Notes: generated by a model from the sequence alone, not told the origin. Positions 34,584-45,309 are shown, counted from the first letter of the stretch. The stretch is 64,000 bases of DNA from Candidatus Nitrosopumilus sp. (GCF_028278985.1 NZ_JANQTA010000004.1:32334-96333), one strand, 5' to 3'. Translations and numbers: made by a program.

Positions 34584-36181
34584 CTTGCATCTTCTAGTTT
34601 TTGCGGAATCTGAACATAAAATGTTGCGCCGTGGCCTTTTTGGCTTTCTACCCAAATATTGCCTTTCAACCCGTCTGTGATTGCTTTGCAAATTGATAAT
34701 CCTAATCCGTTTCCGCCGTGTTTTCTTTTGTATGATGTGTCAATTTGATAAAATTTCCTAAACAGGTTTTTTTGGGCTTCTTCGGATATGCCTATCCCAT
34801 TGTCTCTGACTGAAAATATTATGTTTGAGCCTATTTTTTCTGAATCAAGAATAATTTTTCCCTTGTTTTTTTCTACAAAATCACATGCATTTCTTACAAG
34901 ATTTTCAAGTATCTGTTGAACTCGTTGTTTGTCTGACGCGATATCTATGGACTCTGATTTGATCTCAATTGTGATATTCTTATCTGTCATAACGTACTCA
35001 AAGTTTTCCCTTATTTTCTCAAGAATCTTTTTTGCATCAAACTGTGATGTTTTGAATTCTACTTTGTTCATAGAAAGCTTTTCAACATCCAAGAAATCTG
35101 AAATGAGTTTGTTTAGATGCACGGCATTATTTTTGATTGATAATATTGCATTTTTTTGCTCATCAGTGAGATTCTCTGATGCCTTTTTGTTTTGAAGATA
35201 ATCCACGTTTCCTAAGATTGGAGTAAGTGGAGTTCTTAATTCATGTGTAATCATCGCAGAAAATTCGTCTTTCATCTTTTCTACTTTTTTGAGATTCACC
35301 AATTCTTCTTCAGTCTTTATCTTGTCTTCCAATTTAGAATGTGCTGTAATGAGCTTCTCGTAGAGGATATGTCTCTTACTGTACTGTTCACTAATTGATG
35401 TGTATTGTGTGAGAATCAAAACCAAGTAGCCTGTATTTTTTAACATGTGTGCAACCGTGAATGCTGTGTCAAATACATGTGCTGAGTATGATATAGTCAG
35501 CGTTACAAACGTTTCAATCACCAGCAACAACAATATTCCGTTGTAAAATTTGTTGTCTAGCAAATTCAATTTTTTTCTATAAAATAATGCTATTGCGGCT
35601 AGGGATATTCCTGTGGCAATAATCTCATACGGTCTATGAATTGGCAAGTCAATTACAATAAACGGAAATGGCTTTGCAATGGAGATTAAAATTATCACTA
35701 CAGCCAGCAGTGAAACAATAGCTGAATACACTGTTGCCGATTTCTTCAATTCTTTGTCATTATCTGCCAAGTTTCTGGTAAATTTCATGATGCCTATGAA
35801 TAGTATGAGCGCCGTCAGAATTCTTCCTGCAACCCAGGTTTGAGGTATAAAGTATTCCATGACTGAATCCGTAATTGGTCCGTAAATTGTCAAAAAACCG
35901 TGCAGCAAATCAATTGATGCACTTGCCACAAATCCCAGTCCTACAAACATGCTGAATTTGTCTTTGAACGTAACTGCTCTTACAAGACAATAATATGCCA
36001 AGATTACAGCAAGAGTTACTGAAACCATCTCGAAGTAAAAATGATCTGTCTCTGAAACCACCCAAAGATCAGGAATCGATGCAATGTATGCAATTACCAA
36101 CAATACCACTGTGGGAAGTATGGTGTATCTAAAAAAATATGAAAAATTGAATTTCTGTTCAGCAGATTTTGCTTTAGTCAT
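34580..36181 (-). CDS. membrane sensor histidine kinase with MASE3-like sensor region
   Basis: 533 residues. The N-terminal third has about seven or eight TM helices, including FVGLGFVASASIDLLHGFLTIY, the kind of DLLHG segment found in MASE3 sensor domains. A coiled-coil linker leads to HisKA (MITHELRTPLTPILGNVDYL) and HATPase_c with NLVRNACDFVEKN (N box), VRDNGIGIS (G1) and HGGNGLGLSICK (G2). It should autophosphorylate at the His of HELRTP. The likely receiver is the REC protein at 37289, two genes upstream. Both ends overlap neighbours by 4 nt (ATGA), making one operon. Confidence 0.9.
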   Translation of the reverse strand: MTKAKSAEQKFNFSYFFRYTILPTVVLLVIAYIASIPDLWVVSETDHFYFEMVSVTLAVILAYYCLVRAVTFKDKFSMFVGLGFVASASIDLLHGFLTIYGPITDSVMEYFIPQTWVAGRILTALILFIGIMKFTRNLADNDKELKKSATVYSAIVSLLAVVIILISIAKPFPFIVIDLPIHRPYEIIATGISLAAIALFYRKKLNLLDNKFYNGILLLLVIETFVTLTISYSAHVFDTAFTVAHMLKNTGYLVLILTQYTSISEQYSKRHILYEKLITAHSKLEDKIKTEEELVNLKKVEKMKDEFSAMITHELRTPLTPILGNVDYLQNKKASENLTDEQKNAILSIKNNAVHLNKLISDFLDVEKLSMNKVEFKTSQFDAKKILEKIRENFEYVMTDKNITIEIKSESIDIASDKQRVQQILENLVRNACDFVEKNKGKIILDSEKIGSNIIFSVRDNGIGISEEAQKNLFRKFYQIDTSYKRKHGGNGLGLSICKAITDGLKGNIWVESQKGHGATFYVQIPQKLEDAR

Positions 36182-37269
36182 TTTTCACATATGACCTCGC
36201 TTTTCTTCCTGCCATCGTACAGGGAATGCACGGCATCAACCACACATGGCGAAATGTATGGATATGGGGTAATGATTTCTGGATGCATTAGGTCTTCTGG
36301 TGCAGATGAATGTGCCAATCCAAACACATGGCCTAATTCATGTCTTGAAATTACTTCAAGTTCCTTCAGGCTTATCCTGTCAACATCGTATATTGTAACT
36401 TCTGCTTTGAGAATCTGATTCTTGCTTGTATCTGCAATTACCTTTGTAAATCCTGAAATGCCGTCACCGTGAGCTAAGTTAGTTAGGCGTATGTTGATGT
36501 CACCTGCAATGTAGTTTTTCTCTGATATTATCTCCATGTTGGTGGGTATTGGAAATTTTGTAGGCTCCTTTGATGCCTCTTTTAGTGCCCCCATCCACCC
36601 AATATAGTATTTTGATACATTTCCTTTTGGACCCTTTCGTAATTCACTGTCATCTATCTCGTGAAATTCTTCTGAAAAGATTGTCTCACGAATCACCTCA
36701 AATCGTTCTGGGGTTAGGTGCTGATCATCAATGATGTTGACATAGAGAATTTTTTCATCTGGAATCTGCCATGATATTGCTGTTTCAACAGTGTCTCCTC
36801 TTAGGTTCTCAATCACAAAACTGGATTTTATCATACCTTCGTAGTTGGCAACTTGTTGATCATTTATTGCCAATGTTGTACTTGAAACGATGATTGCAAT
36901 AACAGCCATTGCCACAATTCCCACTGTCTTTTTATGTTGATGGCTTTTCTTGGTATCGATTTCTAAGAGAATTTCTTTTTGTTGTTCCAGTTCCCTTCTA
37001 CTGTGGTTTTTCGATGTTATCTGTTCAAACTTTGTTCTTGTACCGTTGATCTTTTTTATGTTGTATCTGATCTTTTCATTAATTTGCTTTAGAACTATGT
37101 TTTTTTGTTCAGATTCTGCAAGATCATGCACTACTTTGCTAACCTTGCCTCTTAGAATTTCATTTTCCTTTTCTAGTTTCTTTGTCTTTTTTACCAGAAC
37201 TCTCTCTATTTCCTGCAGTATCTCGTTTTTCTGGCAAGTATCACGTTCATTAGGTGTGCTTGTTATCAA
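36178..37269 (-). CDS. membrane-anchored metzincin (matrixin/archaemetzincin-like) protease with cytoplasmic coiled coil
   Basis: 363 residues. Residues 1-110 form a charged coiled coil (IERVLVKKTKKLEKENEILRG). One TM helix spans about 115-135 (VGIVAMAVIAIIVSSTTLAI), and the rest is extracytoplasmic. Residues 310-320 are HELGHVFGLAH, the HExxHxxGxxH zinc site of metzincins, and DLMHPE a few residues on fits the Met-turn. A Cys pair (SPCVVDA...VICEK) may form a disulfide. Its place between a receiver gene and a kinase gene, with overlapping start/stop, suggests a signalling-linked surface protease. A paralogue without the long coiled coil is at 59584. Confidence 0.88.
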   Translation of the reverse strand: MITSTPNERDTCQKNEILQEIERVLVKKTKKLEKENEILRGKVSKVVHDLAESEQKNIVLKQINEKIRYNIKKINGTRTKFEQITSKNHSRRELEQQKEILLEIDTKKSHQHKKTVGIVAMAVIAIIVSSTTLAINDQQVANYEGMIKSSFVIENLRGDTVETAISWQIPDEKILYVNIIDDQHLTPERFEVIRETIFSEEFHEIDDSELRKGPKGNVSKYYIGWMGALKEASKEPTKFPIPTNMEIISEKNYIAGDINIRLTNLAHGDGISGFTKVIADTSKNQILKAEVTIYDVDRISLKELEVISRHELGHVFGLAHSSAPEDLMHPEIITPYPYISPCVVDAVHSLYDGRKKSEVICEK

Positions 37270-37288
37270 AAAGTATCCCCCAGATCTA

Positions 37289-37639
37289 TTATCTTAAGAC
37301 CTGTAGCAATTCATTCATCTTGGCAGGTTTTTTTAAACATGCTTTTGTACCTAATGCAAGCATTCTGTCTGTTTCCTCTTGGGAAATTGATGATGCTGTA
37401 AACAAAATTATCTTGTTTGGTTCGACGATTCTTTCATTACATATTGTTTCTAATACTTCCATTCCGGAAAATTCTGGCATTGCCAAATCTAAAATTATTC
37501 TGTCAAAATTTGAATTCCGAACTAATACTAGACCATTTCTGCCATCATTTGAGACTGTAACTCCAATATTCTCCAGTTTAAGATACCTGGAAAGCATATC
37601 TGTTATCTCTGAATTATCATCTATTACTAACACTCTCAT
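37289..37639 (-). CDS. single-domain response regulator (REC)
   Basis: 116 residues from ATG 37639 (MRVLVIDDNSEITDML), chosen because AGGTGA precedes it at good spacing; GTG 37651 is the alternative. All receiver residues are present: DD pair in VIDDN, phospho-Asp in IILDLAMPEFSG, Ser/Thr in LFTASS, Lys in LKKPAK. It has no output domain, so signalling must go through protein contact. First gene of the REC-metzincin-kinase-HisKA-like operon, 19 nt before the protease. Confidence 0.9.
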   Translation of the reverse strand: MRVLVIDDNSEITDMLSRYLKLENIGVTVSNDGRNGLVLVRNSNFDRIILDLAMPEFSGMEVLETICNERIVEPNKIILFTASSISQEETDRMLALGTKACLKKPAKMNELLQVLR

Positions 37640-37806
37640 TCCCGCAGTCACCTATTATGAAGATCTTAGTATTTATGATTCTCATACTGCTTTTTCTGAC
37701 AATCTGTATAATAAGATGAACATGTAATAATACGTAATTACATTAATGCACATCCTATTACGGTCATGCTGCCAAGAATACTGCACATTTTGTGATACAT
37801 TTGGGT

Positions 37807-38307
37807 TCACGGATTTGTATCTGTTAGGTTCAAACCTAGCAGAATGTTTGTTCTAGCTTTTTTCAAGTGTTCGATTTGTTTTGGAGGCAATGCTGGAGTT
37901 TCTAAAAGAATTTCAACATGAGTGAGCAAATCTACTATTTGTGCAAATGTCTTTCTTTCCGTGATTTCTTCCTTAGTTGAAATTTTCCTCTCGATTTCAT
38001 TCAGAATTATCATTTTCTGAATTGCCTCTTTTTTCTTAAAGATCTCATCTTTCTTGATGTTCTTGAGATTGAAACTGATTTTTCTGTTAACTTCTTCAAC
38101 AATGTGGCTTATCTGAGATATCTCTTTTCTTTCAAATTTCTTTTTTTCATACATCATATTTTCAAACCTTTCTCTAGGTTTCTTACTCATGCTGGATTGA
38201 AATTGTTTTTTCCTAATTTGGTTCAAATTCATTTGTTTTATTGCCATGTATCTTTGAAAATCATTACTGATGTCTTCAATATCTTGGAAATCTTCCTCCA
38301 TCTTCAC
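37807..38307 (-). CDS. basic coiled-coil hypothetical protein (166 aa)
   Basis: Lys/Glu-rich, mostly helical (FENMMYEKKKFERKEISQIS; KKEAIQKMIILNEIERKIS). The C-terminal 50 residues (VDLLTHVEILLETPALPPKQ) look like a small helical hairpin. No membrane segment or motif is recognised. It lies 156 nt upstream of the receiver operon on the same strand, and its charged character resembles the cytoplasmic coiled coil of the metzincin, but no link can be shown. Confidence 0.65.
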   Translation of the reverse strand: MKMEEDFQDIEDISNDFQRYMAIKQMNLNQIRKKQFQSSMSKKPRERFENMMYEKKKFERKEISQISHIVEEVNRKISFNLKNIKKDEIFKKKEAIQKMIILNEIERKISTKEEITERKTFAQIVDLLTHVEILLETPALPPKQIEHLKKARTNILLGLNLTDTNP

Positions 38308-38871
38308 TATTAGTATATTACTAGAAATATTTATTCTTGAATTCCTAAACGAGATACGTCTATTAAAAAATATGTCATAGATGACATGCTGGATATGGAT
38401 ACATCAAAATTGAATATGCAAATGACTGCACAATTCTTCCTTGGATTGCTGAATATTCTTAAATGGAAAAAACTTTGTAACCAAATTTGGTTTGAACCAA
38501 GATTATTATGCATACTTGAGATCTACAGTAGGTGAATCATCTAAATTAGAAAAAATCTTGAATTTGCAGTTACATAAAATTTGTTTTGAGACATCAGAAT
38601 CCCTATGTGAAAACTAATTTTGCACAATTAAGTTAAAAATACTATTCATGATTTGGACAATATTTTCTGACTAATTCTAAATCCCTATTTGTTAAATCAT
38701 GATTGGTTCAAGTCTCTGAGGAATCATTCTGAAAAATTATTTGTATTTTCATTCCAAGTTTTTAGAATGTGATCGGATTTTTTACTTTTGACTAAATACA
38801 GTGTTCATAATCTTGTATGTGTCATATTGATCGCTAACATCTGATCATCTTTAATTATCATAATCAATGCG
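38308..38871. other. 564-nt intergenic region with diverged repeat
   Basis: No convincing gene. A frame near 38384-38526 (49 codons from ATG, MLDMDTSKLNMQMTAQ) is open but unsupported. Positions about 38656-38730 (GACAATATTTTCTGACTAATTC ... GATTGGTTCAAGTCT) resemble the ends of the dispersed repeat family. The last 60 nt must hold the promoter of the giant surface-protein gene. Confidence 0.4.
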
Positions 38872-41800
38872 ATGATCCTAGGTATGCATGGTCGTGGATT
38901 ATTGTTAGGGGTGTTGTTTAGTCTTTTGTTAACTGGATTTTCATTTTCACAACAGGCATTTGCTGTTGATAGCGATGCAGATGGACTAGATGATTCTGAT
39001 GAAACTTCAATTTATGCCACTGATCCTTTTGATGATGACACTGATGATGATGGAATACTTGATGGCACAGAAGTTAACATTCATGGCACTGATCCACTAA
39101 ATTCTGATTCAGATGGGGATGGGTTGACTGATGGTGTAGAAGTTGGTCTTGCATCTCCACAAGGTGCTGATTCTGACCCTGGCGTGTTTGTGCCAGATGC
39201 TGACGCTGGTGCAACAACAACTAATCCTCTTTCTACAGACACTGATGGTGGAGGATTGCCTGATGGCGATGAGGATCTAAATGCTAATGGTATTGTAGAT
39301 GCAGGAGAGACTGATCCAAATAACCCTGTAGATGATGTACCTTCAAACATTGCCCCTGTTGTTGATGCAGGTTCTGGAGATACAATTGACGAAGGCGATA
39401 CATTTTCTTACTCAGGTTCATTTGCAGATCCTGATGCAGATTCTTGGACTGCAACTGTAGATTATGGCGATGGTTCTGGAATACAACCGCTTGTCTTAAT
39501 TGGAAAAACATTTGAACTTGATCATGTCTATTCTCAAGACAACAATTCTCTTAATGCAGGGCTTCCATTCGAGGTAAAAGTTTCAGTTGATGATGGATCT
39601 GATATTGTTGTTGAAACAGCTCTTGTAACTGTAAACAATGTGCTTCCTGTAGTAGAACCGATTCCAAATCTTACTATAGATGAAGGCGATTCTATTTCAA
39701 TTCCTGATGTTTCTTTTATTGATCCTGGAAGCGATGTTTGGACTGCAAGTGTGATTTGGGGCGATTCTGATTTTGAAGACCTCGTAATTGATTCTGTTAA
39801 CAAGGAATTTGATCTTAATCATACATTTCTAAGTGATGGCCACTTTATCGTAACAATTACCATTACTGATGGTCCTGGAGTTGACACTGATGGGGATGGA
39901 ATTCCTGATAGCACTACAACCAGTGCAGAGTTTGTTGTTACTGTCAACAATGTCACGCCTACACTTACTCCTGGTACCGATGGCACCATCAATGAGGGAG
40001 ACTTGTTTTCAACTACTGGCTCATTTGTTGATCCTGGAGAAGATCCTTGGGTGGTTTCAGTAGATTTTGGTGACGGAACTGGAACATCAAACGTCGGGTT
40101 TGAATCTGACAAAACGTTCTTGCTTGAACATGTCTATGACAATGATGGGGTCTATGATGTTACTGTAACAGTTGATGATGGCGCCGATTCTGTTTTTGGC
40201 AAATTTAGTGTAACAGTAGACAATGTTGCACCAACAGTTGATGCAGGGAATGATGTGACAATTGACGAAGGTGACTTGTTTTCATCCTTGGGATCTTTTT
40301 CAGATCCTGGAAGTGAAATTCCAACAATAACTGTAGATTATGGAGATGGATCTGGACCACAAGTTGTAGTTCCAAATCCTGACGGCTCAATTGATCTTAG
40401 TCATGTCTATTCTAATGATGGAGTGTATACTGTAATGGTTTCTGCTAATGATGGTTTATCTTCAAGTTCTGATACTGGAACTGTAACTGTTGAAAATGTT
40501 CTTCCAATAGTTGGTGTTGATGACAAAACAGTAGGTGATAATAAGGACTTTACAGCAACCGGTTCCTTTTCAGATCCTGGTAATGACTCTTGGAGTGCAA
40601 CAGTTGATTACGGTGACGGAACAGGAGTGCAACCACTTGCATTAAATCCTGACATGACATTCTCTTTGGCAAATAATTATCTCTCAAATGGTGCATACTC
40701 TGTAACTGTTGCCGTTAGCGATGATGACGGCAGTGGCGTTTCATCATTTGATGTTGGCGTCTTTGTAAGTACATCTGGTCCGGGAAGTGGTCTGGTGTCT
40801 CCACCTGATGTCTTTGCCTCATTTAGTGGTGATGCCACATTTACTACAACTGATCAGGACATCTGGAGTCCTTCAAATGACGGTTCTGCAAGTTGGGACT
40901 TGTTTACTCCTCAGTCATGGGATGAAAGTGATGGTGCAAGTGACTATGTGACTCTGGCCAAAAAGAAATTGGGTGGAGGAATTAGTGCAGGAACAAGCGG
41001 ACACTTGAGCATGTCTGCAGGTACTGAAAACCTTGAGGGAACAGTAGATGTGTATTATCCAGGTGATGTTGAAATTGAACATCTAGATGCAAATACATTC
41101 TTGGCAGGTGAAAGTGTTCCAATTAGTTCTCAATGGACTTTAGATTCTGCAAATGCAAACATTGATTCTTCATCAAAAGGCGACCTTACAATGTTCTTTG
41201 ATATGGGATTGAAGGAATTCATTGATACCGATGTGTGTCTGTTGTTTGGATGTGCTGACTTGTTTGCAATTCCAGACATTGATTTTGACACAGGAAAGAC
41301 TACCATGTTTAGTTTTGATGCTGCTGGAACAACAAATGTTGTTCCAGACTTTGTATCAAACGCATTGATTGGGACTGCCGCAACTTTTGGTCCTGTGTCA
41401 GTAGAGGTTGAGGATGTATCAGTAAAACCTTCAGGAGAAGTTGTTGGGTTTGGTTCCAATACGTTCTCTTCAATGGTAATTGATATTGACAAAGTTTACA
41501 CAAATCTGAAATGTCTAGCAGCTGGAATTCCTCCACTTCCAATAGTCTGTCCATCATTTGGAGCATCTGTTCCAGTTCCAGGAGCAAAATTATCTTATGA
41601 CTTCTTTGATGCAAAGTCTGACATTGACTTTATTGCAAACCAAGAACTTAGATTCAACACTGGAATTCTAACAAAATTAGATTTCAGCAGTCCTGTTGAG
41701 GGAGTGACTGGTTCTGTAGTTGACGTTGACGTTGATGGTTCTGGCCAAGTAACTTCAGTGATTTTCAGCGAAAACAGTGAAATCAACGTTGTGTTTCCAC

Positions 41801-43368
41801 AAGGAAGAACAGAGCCAATTGTTGTTACTCCGACAATCTTGCTTGATTCAGACAAGACTACTCTTTCACAGTTTACTGAAGTCAGCACTGAAAGTGATGT
41901 CACTATGAAATCACTTGAGGCATTTTTGGAAGTTCCTGGATTTACTGTCGTGCCTCCAATTCCTGTCTACAATCCTGTTCCACATTATTCTGACTGTCAC
42001 TGTCATGGATTCCTCTGCTCAGGATTCCATTGCCATCACGGTCCACACTTCCACAAGATCAGCGAAACTCCTGCAGTGGTGTTTGATGGCAAATTCATTA
42101 CCCTCCCAGCAGTATGGAACAGCGGTCCACAGGGAGAGCAAGAAAGAAACGATGTAATCTCTGATGACACGTTTGCCCTTGGAGGATTCAATACAGTGCA
42201 ACTTGCAAGCTTTGAGTTAGACCCAGAAGTTCCACCAACTGCAGTATTTGGAGGCCCATATGTTGTCCATGAGGGCTCTACAATCATGCTTGATGGTTCT
42301 GCCTCATTTGATGTTGATCTTCCTGTTCAGCCACTGACCTATTCCTGGGATTTGGATGATGATGGTACTTTTGAGACTCCTGGTGAGACAGTTGAATTTA
42401 CAGATACAGCAGATGGACCTGCAACACCTACTGTTTCATTACAAGTATGTGACGAACATAATTGTACAGTTGATTCAGGAATAGTTCAAGTTCAAAACGT
42501 TGCTCCAACTGTTGAAGCTGGAAATGATCAAGAGGCTGTAATTCATGATTTGGTCAAGCTTGATCCTTCTACATTTACAGATCCTGGATTTGACTGTGCA
42601 GTGTGCTCTACATATGAAGACTTTGTTGGAACTGCCAATTGGGGCGAAGGAAGTGACACATCACTAATCATTGATGAAACCCCTGGAAGTCTTGGAGTGT
42701 TGACTGAAGGCGCTGCATCTGAAAGTCATATCTATCGTTTACCTGGCAAATATGCCGTAACTGTAACTATTGATGATGATGACGCAGGAACAAGCAGTGA
42801 CACATTTATCGCAACAGTCCTTGGCGCTCAAGACCTAAAGAACAGAGTTCTAACAACGCTTGAACCATTTGAATCAGAATCAAAAGACGTTAGAGATACA
42901 ATCAAAAAGATTGAGAAGAGTCTTGAGATAAAACTATGGGAGGATGAGGTGAATCTAAATGATAAGAAAGGAGATAAAGTCTTTGATGAGGAAAAGAGTG
43001 CTGTAAAGAAACTTCTCAAAATTATAAATCCTGACGAGGATGACGATGACGATGATGATGACAACAAGAAGACACCAAGTCCTGAACTAAAGACAGCAGC
43101 TCATTTTGGTATTGATACTCTGGTAAATGCTGACAGGGTATTGACCATTACTGCAATGTTGGAGGCTGAAAACACACCGGTAACAAATCCAAAAGACCAA
43201 AAGAAAGTAGACAAAGAAATTACAAAATCTGCTGAAGACTTTGCAAAGGGTGATTCATTTCGTGATACAGGAAAGCCTGACAAGGCAATAGATAGTTACA
43301 AGAAAGCATGGGAACATGCAATGAAAGCCATCAAACATGCACTAGACAAGCCTGATGATGACGACTAG
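38872..43368 (+). CDS. giant secreted protein with TSP3-like calcium repeats and PKD-like domains (1498 aa)
   Basis: A signal peptide (residues 1-31, ending SQQAFA) precedes Asp-rich thrombospondin-type-3-like repeats ([38 protein letters not shown]; about 32-160). Five PKD-like domains follow (about 158-640), each opening N-V/I-x-P-x-V and IDEGD with DYGDGSG. A unique region of about 480 residues comes next, with a Cys/His cluster ([20 protein letters not shown]) near 1045. Two further PKD-like units, one with GSASFD...YSWDLDDDG, precede an acidic helical C-terminus ([15 protein letters not shown]; ending KPDDDD). No C-terminal TM anchor is seen. Probably cell-surface or S-layer-associated, calcium-dependent adhesion or structure. 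Confidence 0.88.
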   Translation: MILGMHGRGLLLGVLFSLLLTGFSFSQQAFAVDSDADGLDDSDETSIYATDPFDDDTDDDGILDGTEVNIHGTDPLNSDSDGDGLTDGVEVGLASPQGADSDPGVFVPDADAGATTTNPLSTDTDGGGLPDGDEDLNANGIVDAGETDPNNPVDDVPSNIAPVVDAGSGDTIDEGDTFSYSGSFADPDADSWTATVDYGDGSGIQPLVLIGKTFELDHVYSQDNNSLNAGLPFEVKVSVDDGSDIVVETALVTVNNVLPVVEPIPNLTIDEGDSISIPDVSFIDPGSDVWTASVIWGDSDFEDLVIDSVNKEFDLNHTFLSDGHFIVTITITDGPGVDTDGDGIPDSTTTSAEFVVTVNNVTPTLTPGTDGTINEGDLFSTTGSFVDPGEDPWVVSVDFGDGTGTSNVGFESDKTFLLEHVYDNDGVYDVTVTVDDGADSVFGKFSVTVDNVAPTVDAGNDVTIDEGDLFSSLGSFSDPGSEIPTITVDYGDGSGPQVVVPNPDGSIDLSHVYSNDGVYTVMVSANDGLSSSSDTGTVTVENVLPIVGVDDKTVGDNKDFTATGSFSDPGNDSWSATVDYGDGTGVQPLALNPDMTFSLANNYLSNGAYSVTVAVSDDDGSGVSSFDVGVFVSTSGPGSGLVSPPDVFASFSGDATFTTTDQDIWSPSNDGSASWDLFTPQSWDESDGASDYVTLAKKKLGGGISAGTSGHLSMSAGTENLEGTVDVYYPGDVEIEHLDANTFLAGESVPISSQWTLDSANANIDSSSKGDLTMFFDMGLKEFIDTDVCLLFGCADLFAIPDIDFDTGKTTMFSFDAAGTTNVVPDFVSNALIGTAATFGPVSVEVEDVSVKPSGEVVGFGSNTFSSMVIDIDKVYTNLKCLAAGIPPLPIVCPSFGASVPVPGAKLSYDFFDAKSDIDFIANQELRFNTGILTKLDFSSPVEGVTGSVVDVDVDGSGQVTSVIFSENSEINVVFPQGRTEPIVVTPTILLDSDKTTLSQFTEVSTESDVTMKSLEAFLEVPGFTVVPPIPVYNPVPHYSDCHCHGFLCSGFHCHHGPHFHKISETPAVVFDGKFITLPAVWNSGPQGEQERNDVISDDTFALGGFNTVQLASFELDPEVPPTAVFGGPYVVHEGSTIMLDGSASFDVDLPVQPLTYSWDLDDDGTFETPGETVEFTDTADGPATPTVSLQVCDEHNCTVDSGIVQVQNVAPTVEAGNDQEAVIHDLVKLDPSTFTDPGFDCAVCSTYEDFVGTANWGEGSDTSLIIDETPGSLGVLTEGAASESHIYRLPGKYAVTVTIDDDDAGTSSDTFIATVLGAQDLKNRVLTTLEPFESESKDVRDTIKKIEKSLEIKLWEDEVNLNDKKGDKVFDEEKSAVKKLLKIINPDEDDDDDDDDNKKTPSPELKTAAHFGIDTLVNADRVLTITAMLEAENTPVTNPKDQKKVDKEITKSAEDFAKGDSFRDTGKPDKAIDSYKKAWEHAMKAIKHALDKPDDDD

Positions 43369-43507
43369 TCATCAAAACTAATTTTCAAGCCTTTTTTACC
43401 AATTTTTGTTCTCAAAACATAGCTGATCCCCCTGGAGTTGAATCCTTACAGACCCAAATCGAAATAGAAGCAAACTTAGATTAAATCTAAATCAAGTGGA
43501 AAACCAA

Positions 43508-43620
43508 GACATTATTTTCTAAAAAATTCTTAGCCAATATGCACAAAACAGAAGTTGGTCTGTGAATCAACAATTTTGTCCAAAACTGGTTCAAGCCTTG
43601 CTAGACTTGATTCCAAATTT
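43508..43620. repeat. dispersed intergenic repeat, copy B
   Basis: Ungapped partner of 33228-33340 (about 90 % identity by eye, core nearly identical). It lies 140 nt past the giant gene stop. The region 43369-43852 otherwise holds nothing I can name. Confidence 0.8.
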
Positions 43621-43835
43621 TCGGTTTGAGAAAAGAATTGGGTGAGAAACTAGATGAATAAGCAAATAATTTGGTTTCTCACCCATGGACGTTAGATGAT
43701 TTTGATACACACATAGAGATTAAAACAAAATTGGTACATTTGAAGATAGTACTAGTATAAATTAAAAACAAAAAATTATTTTTTAGAACTTTGAATTTGT
43801 GATATTCAAACCCAATCAATTGTTTGAAATTTCTA

Positions 43836-43861
43836 AAAAAACGGTCTAAAAATTATAGACC
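43836..43861 (-). terminator. intrinsic-type terminator behind the 38-aa zinc mini-gene
   Basis: On the minus strand GGTCTA-TAATTTT-TAGACC is followed by GTTTTTTT. The stem begins in the last codons of the mini-gene stopping at 43853, so the stop codon lies in the loop. Position and T-run support transcription of that mini-gene. Confidence 0.6.
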
Positions 43862-43969
43862 TGATTCGTAAATGCATAACCAGCGTTTATGCTCTCTGAA
43901 TTGAAAGTCTGTCTTAAACATACTTCCACAAACACATCTGTATTTTTTTTCTATTTGGAGGACTTCCAT
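43853..43969 (-). CDS. 38-aa single zinc-finger mini-protein
   Basis: Not in the ORF track. ATG at 43969 reads MEVLQIEKKYRCVCGSMFKT then DFQFREHKRWLCIYESGL and TAA. The CxC...H...C spacing with aromatic and Leu-like residues between is that of a lone C2H2/C2HC-type finger. A terminator follows directly. It may bind nucleic acid or protein. Confidence 0.6.
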   Translation of the reverse strand: MEVLQIEKKYRCVCGSMFKTDFQFREHKRWLCIYESGL

Positions 43970-44010
43970 GAATCTATTTTGTGAAAATAGTATTTCATAA
44001 TGGTGTATTC

Positions 44011-44043
44011 ATTGTGTTGCATTGTGTTGCTACCTGTATATCT
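44011..44043 (+). promoter_or_regulatory. tandem ATTGTGTTGC element with TATA-like box (site 1)
   Basis: ATTGTGTTGC-ATTGTGTTGC (44011-44030) is followed by TACCTGTATATCT. It is about 100 nt upstream of the zinc-ribbon gene at 44144. One of at least seven related sites in 44-57 kb. Confidence 0.7.
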
Positions 44044-44143
44044 ATCAGAAAGAGAAATTTTTATGATATTAGATGATGATCAAGAAAGTTCCAACTAGAA
44101 CTGGTTGAAAAAGCAACATCTAGTTCTAAGGAGCAAATAGAAA

Positions 44144-44338
44144 ATGGGATACATGTGTAAAGGTGTCTGTCACCTAAACAAAGCAAGACCTCTTCGCAAT
44201 TCTTTGCGATATCTCAACAATCATCGTTTTTGTTCATTCTGTTCTAATTATTTTGAATCCGAATACATCCGTTGTCCTTGTTGCCATACTCTTCTAAGAA
44301 CAACCCCTAAACGCAAAAAACCAAGACAGTTTTTTTAA
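44144..44338 (+). CDS. zinc-ribbon small protein, paralogue of 49236
   Basis: 64 residues: MGYMCKGVCHLNKARPLRNS, LRYLNNHRFCSFCSNYF, YIRCPCCHTLLRTTPKRKK. Cys pattern C-x3-C, C-x2-C, C-x2-C plus a basic C-terminus suggests a zinc ribbon contacting nucleic acid. AAGGAG upstream (about 44128) gives ribosome binding. The second copy at 49236 shares the same order MCKG-C...NSLRY...CxxC...CPCC...P-RKKK. Both genes have a tandem-repeat promoter element upstream, which suggests joint regulation. Confidence 0.75.
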   Translation: MGYMCKGVCHLNKARPLRNSLRYLNNHRFCSFCSNYFESEYIRCPCCHTLLRTTPKRKKPRQFF

Positions 44339-44468
44339 AACAACTTAGAATGAATATGTTTATGATCTAATGTGTGGAAGTGTGATAATTCCAAATTCAT
44401 CATGTTGAATCCGATATCTAAGCCAATACTTGCACAATAGTATTTGGCGTAAAGCAAATGAAAATTTA

Positions 44469-44570
44469 GACAATATTTTCTAAAAAATTCTTAATTGATA
44501 GATTTTGGTTCAATCTGATGAGATTCAAACCCAGAAATGGTCCAAGTCTTCTAGATTAGGCTCAAATTTT
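44469..44570. repeat. dispersed intergenic repeat, diverged copy C
   Basis: GACAATATTTTCTAAAAAATTCTTA at one end and GGTCCAAGTCTTCTAGATTAGGCTC at the other match the two ends of copies A/B with a diverged middle. Confidence 0.5.
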
Positions 44571-44591
44571 AAAAAATAAAGAGAGATTTTC

Positions 44592-45041
44592 TCATTTTAC
44601 AATCATTACAGAACAGTGTGATTTTTGACTGACCCCTTGCGAGATGCTTCCAAGTAATATTTTTTCCAAACCTGTTTTTCCATGTGCACCCATGACGACA
44701 AGATCCATTTTGTGTGATTTTGCAAAAGATGAGATTTCATTTGTTGCTGAAATTACTGGAATAATTTTATGCTTTATTGATAGATCTGTTTTCTTTTTTA
44801 CAGGTTCTATCATTTTGGAAATTTTTTCTTCAGCTGCTTTTTCTTCTTTTTTCATTTTTGGAGACGATGCACTTGCATCATGATACCATGTTCCGCGATA
44901 GGCTGGCTTTGTAATGCATGTCAATACAGTAATGTTTGAATTATATTTTTTTGCAATGTCCACTGCTACATCAAAAGCACGAAATGCATTTTTTGAACCG
45001 TCATAGGGAACTAAAATATCTTTAAAAATTGTAGATGCCAA
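44592..45041 (-). CDS. universal stress protein (UspA family)
   Basis: About 149 residues from TTG 45041 (MASTIFKDILVPYDGSKNAF), placed behind GGAG; the longer start at 45074 is possible. It has the UspA fold pattern: DILVPYDGSKNAFRAFDVAV at the N-terminus and LVVMGAHGKTGLEKILLGSISQGVSQKSHCSVMIVK at the C-terminus. The G-x2-G-x9-G(S) loop (GAHGKTGLEKILLGSIS) indicates an ATP-binding type. It is one of four UspA genes or relics between 44 and 51 kb. Confidence 0.9.
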   Translation of the reverse strand: MASTIFKDILVPYDGSKNAFRAFDVAVDIAKKYNSNITVLTCITKPAYRGTWYHDASASSPKMKKEEKAAEEKISKMIEPVKKKTDLSIKHKIIPVISATNEISSFAKSHKMDLVVMGAHGKTGLEKILLGSISQGVSQKSHCSVMIVK

Positions 45042-45309
45042 TCTATTTTTCACTCCTAAGATATTCGTACACATTTTTATTATAAATTATTTCTGAACAT
45101 TTTTCAATATTGTTCTGGTTTATTCTTTTCATAAAAGAAATATTGATTTTTTCATATTAAAAAAAAACATTATTGTAAACCTAGTGGTAATTTTTAAAAC
45201 ATTTACATTAATTTGGCATCATGTAACATAGTTATTCAGACTCTTCAGTTTATCAAAACTTCTGAAAATATTTTCTGTTTAAACAAAAAACAGGATATGT
45301 TACAAAAGA

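Noticed and set aside
44011-44030. Tandem repeats considered as a CRISPR array
   Set aside because: Only two 10-nt units per site, without spacers of regular length and with no cas genes in the window.
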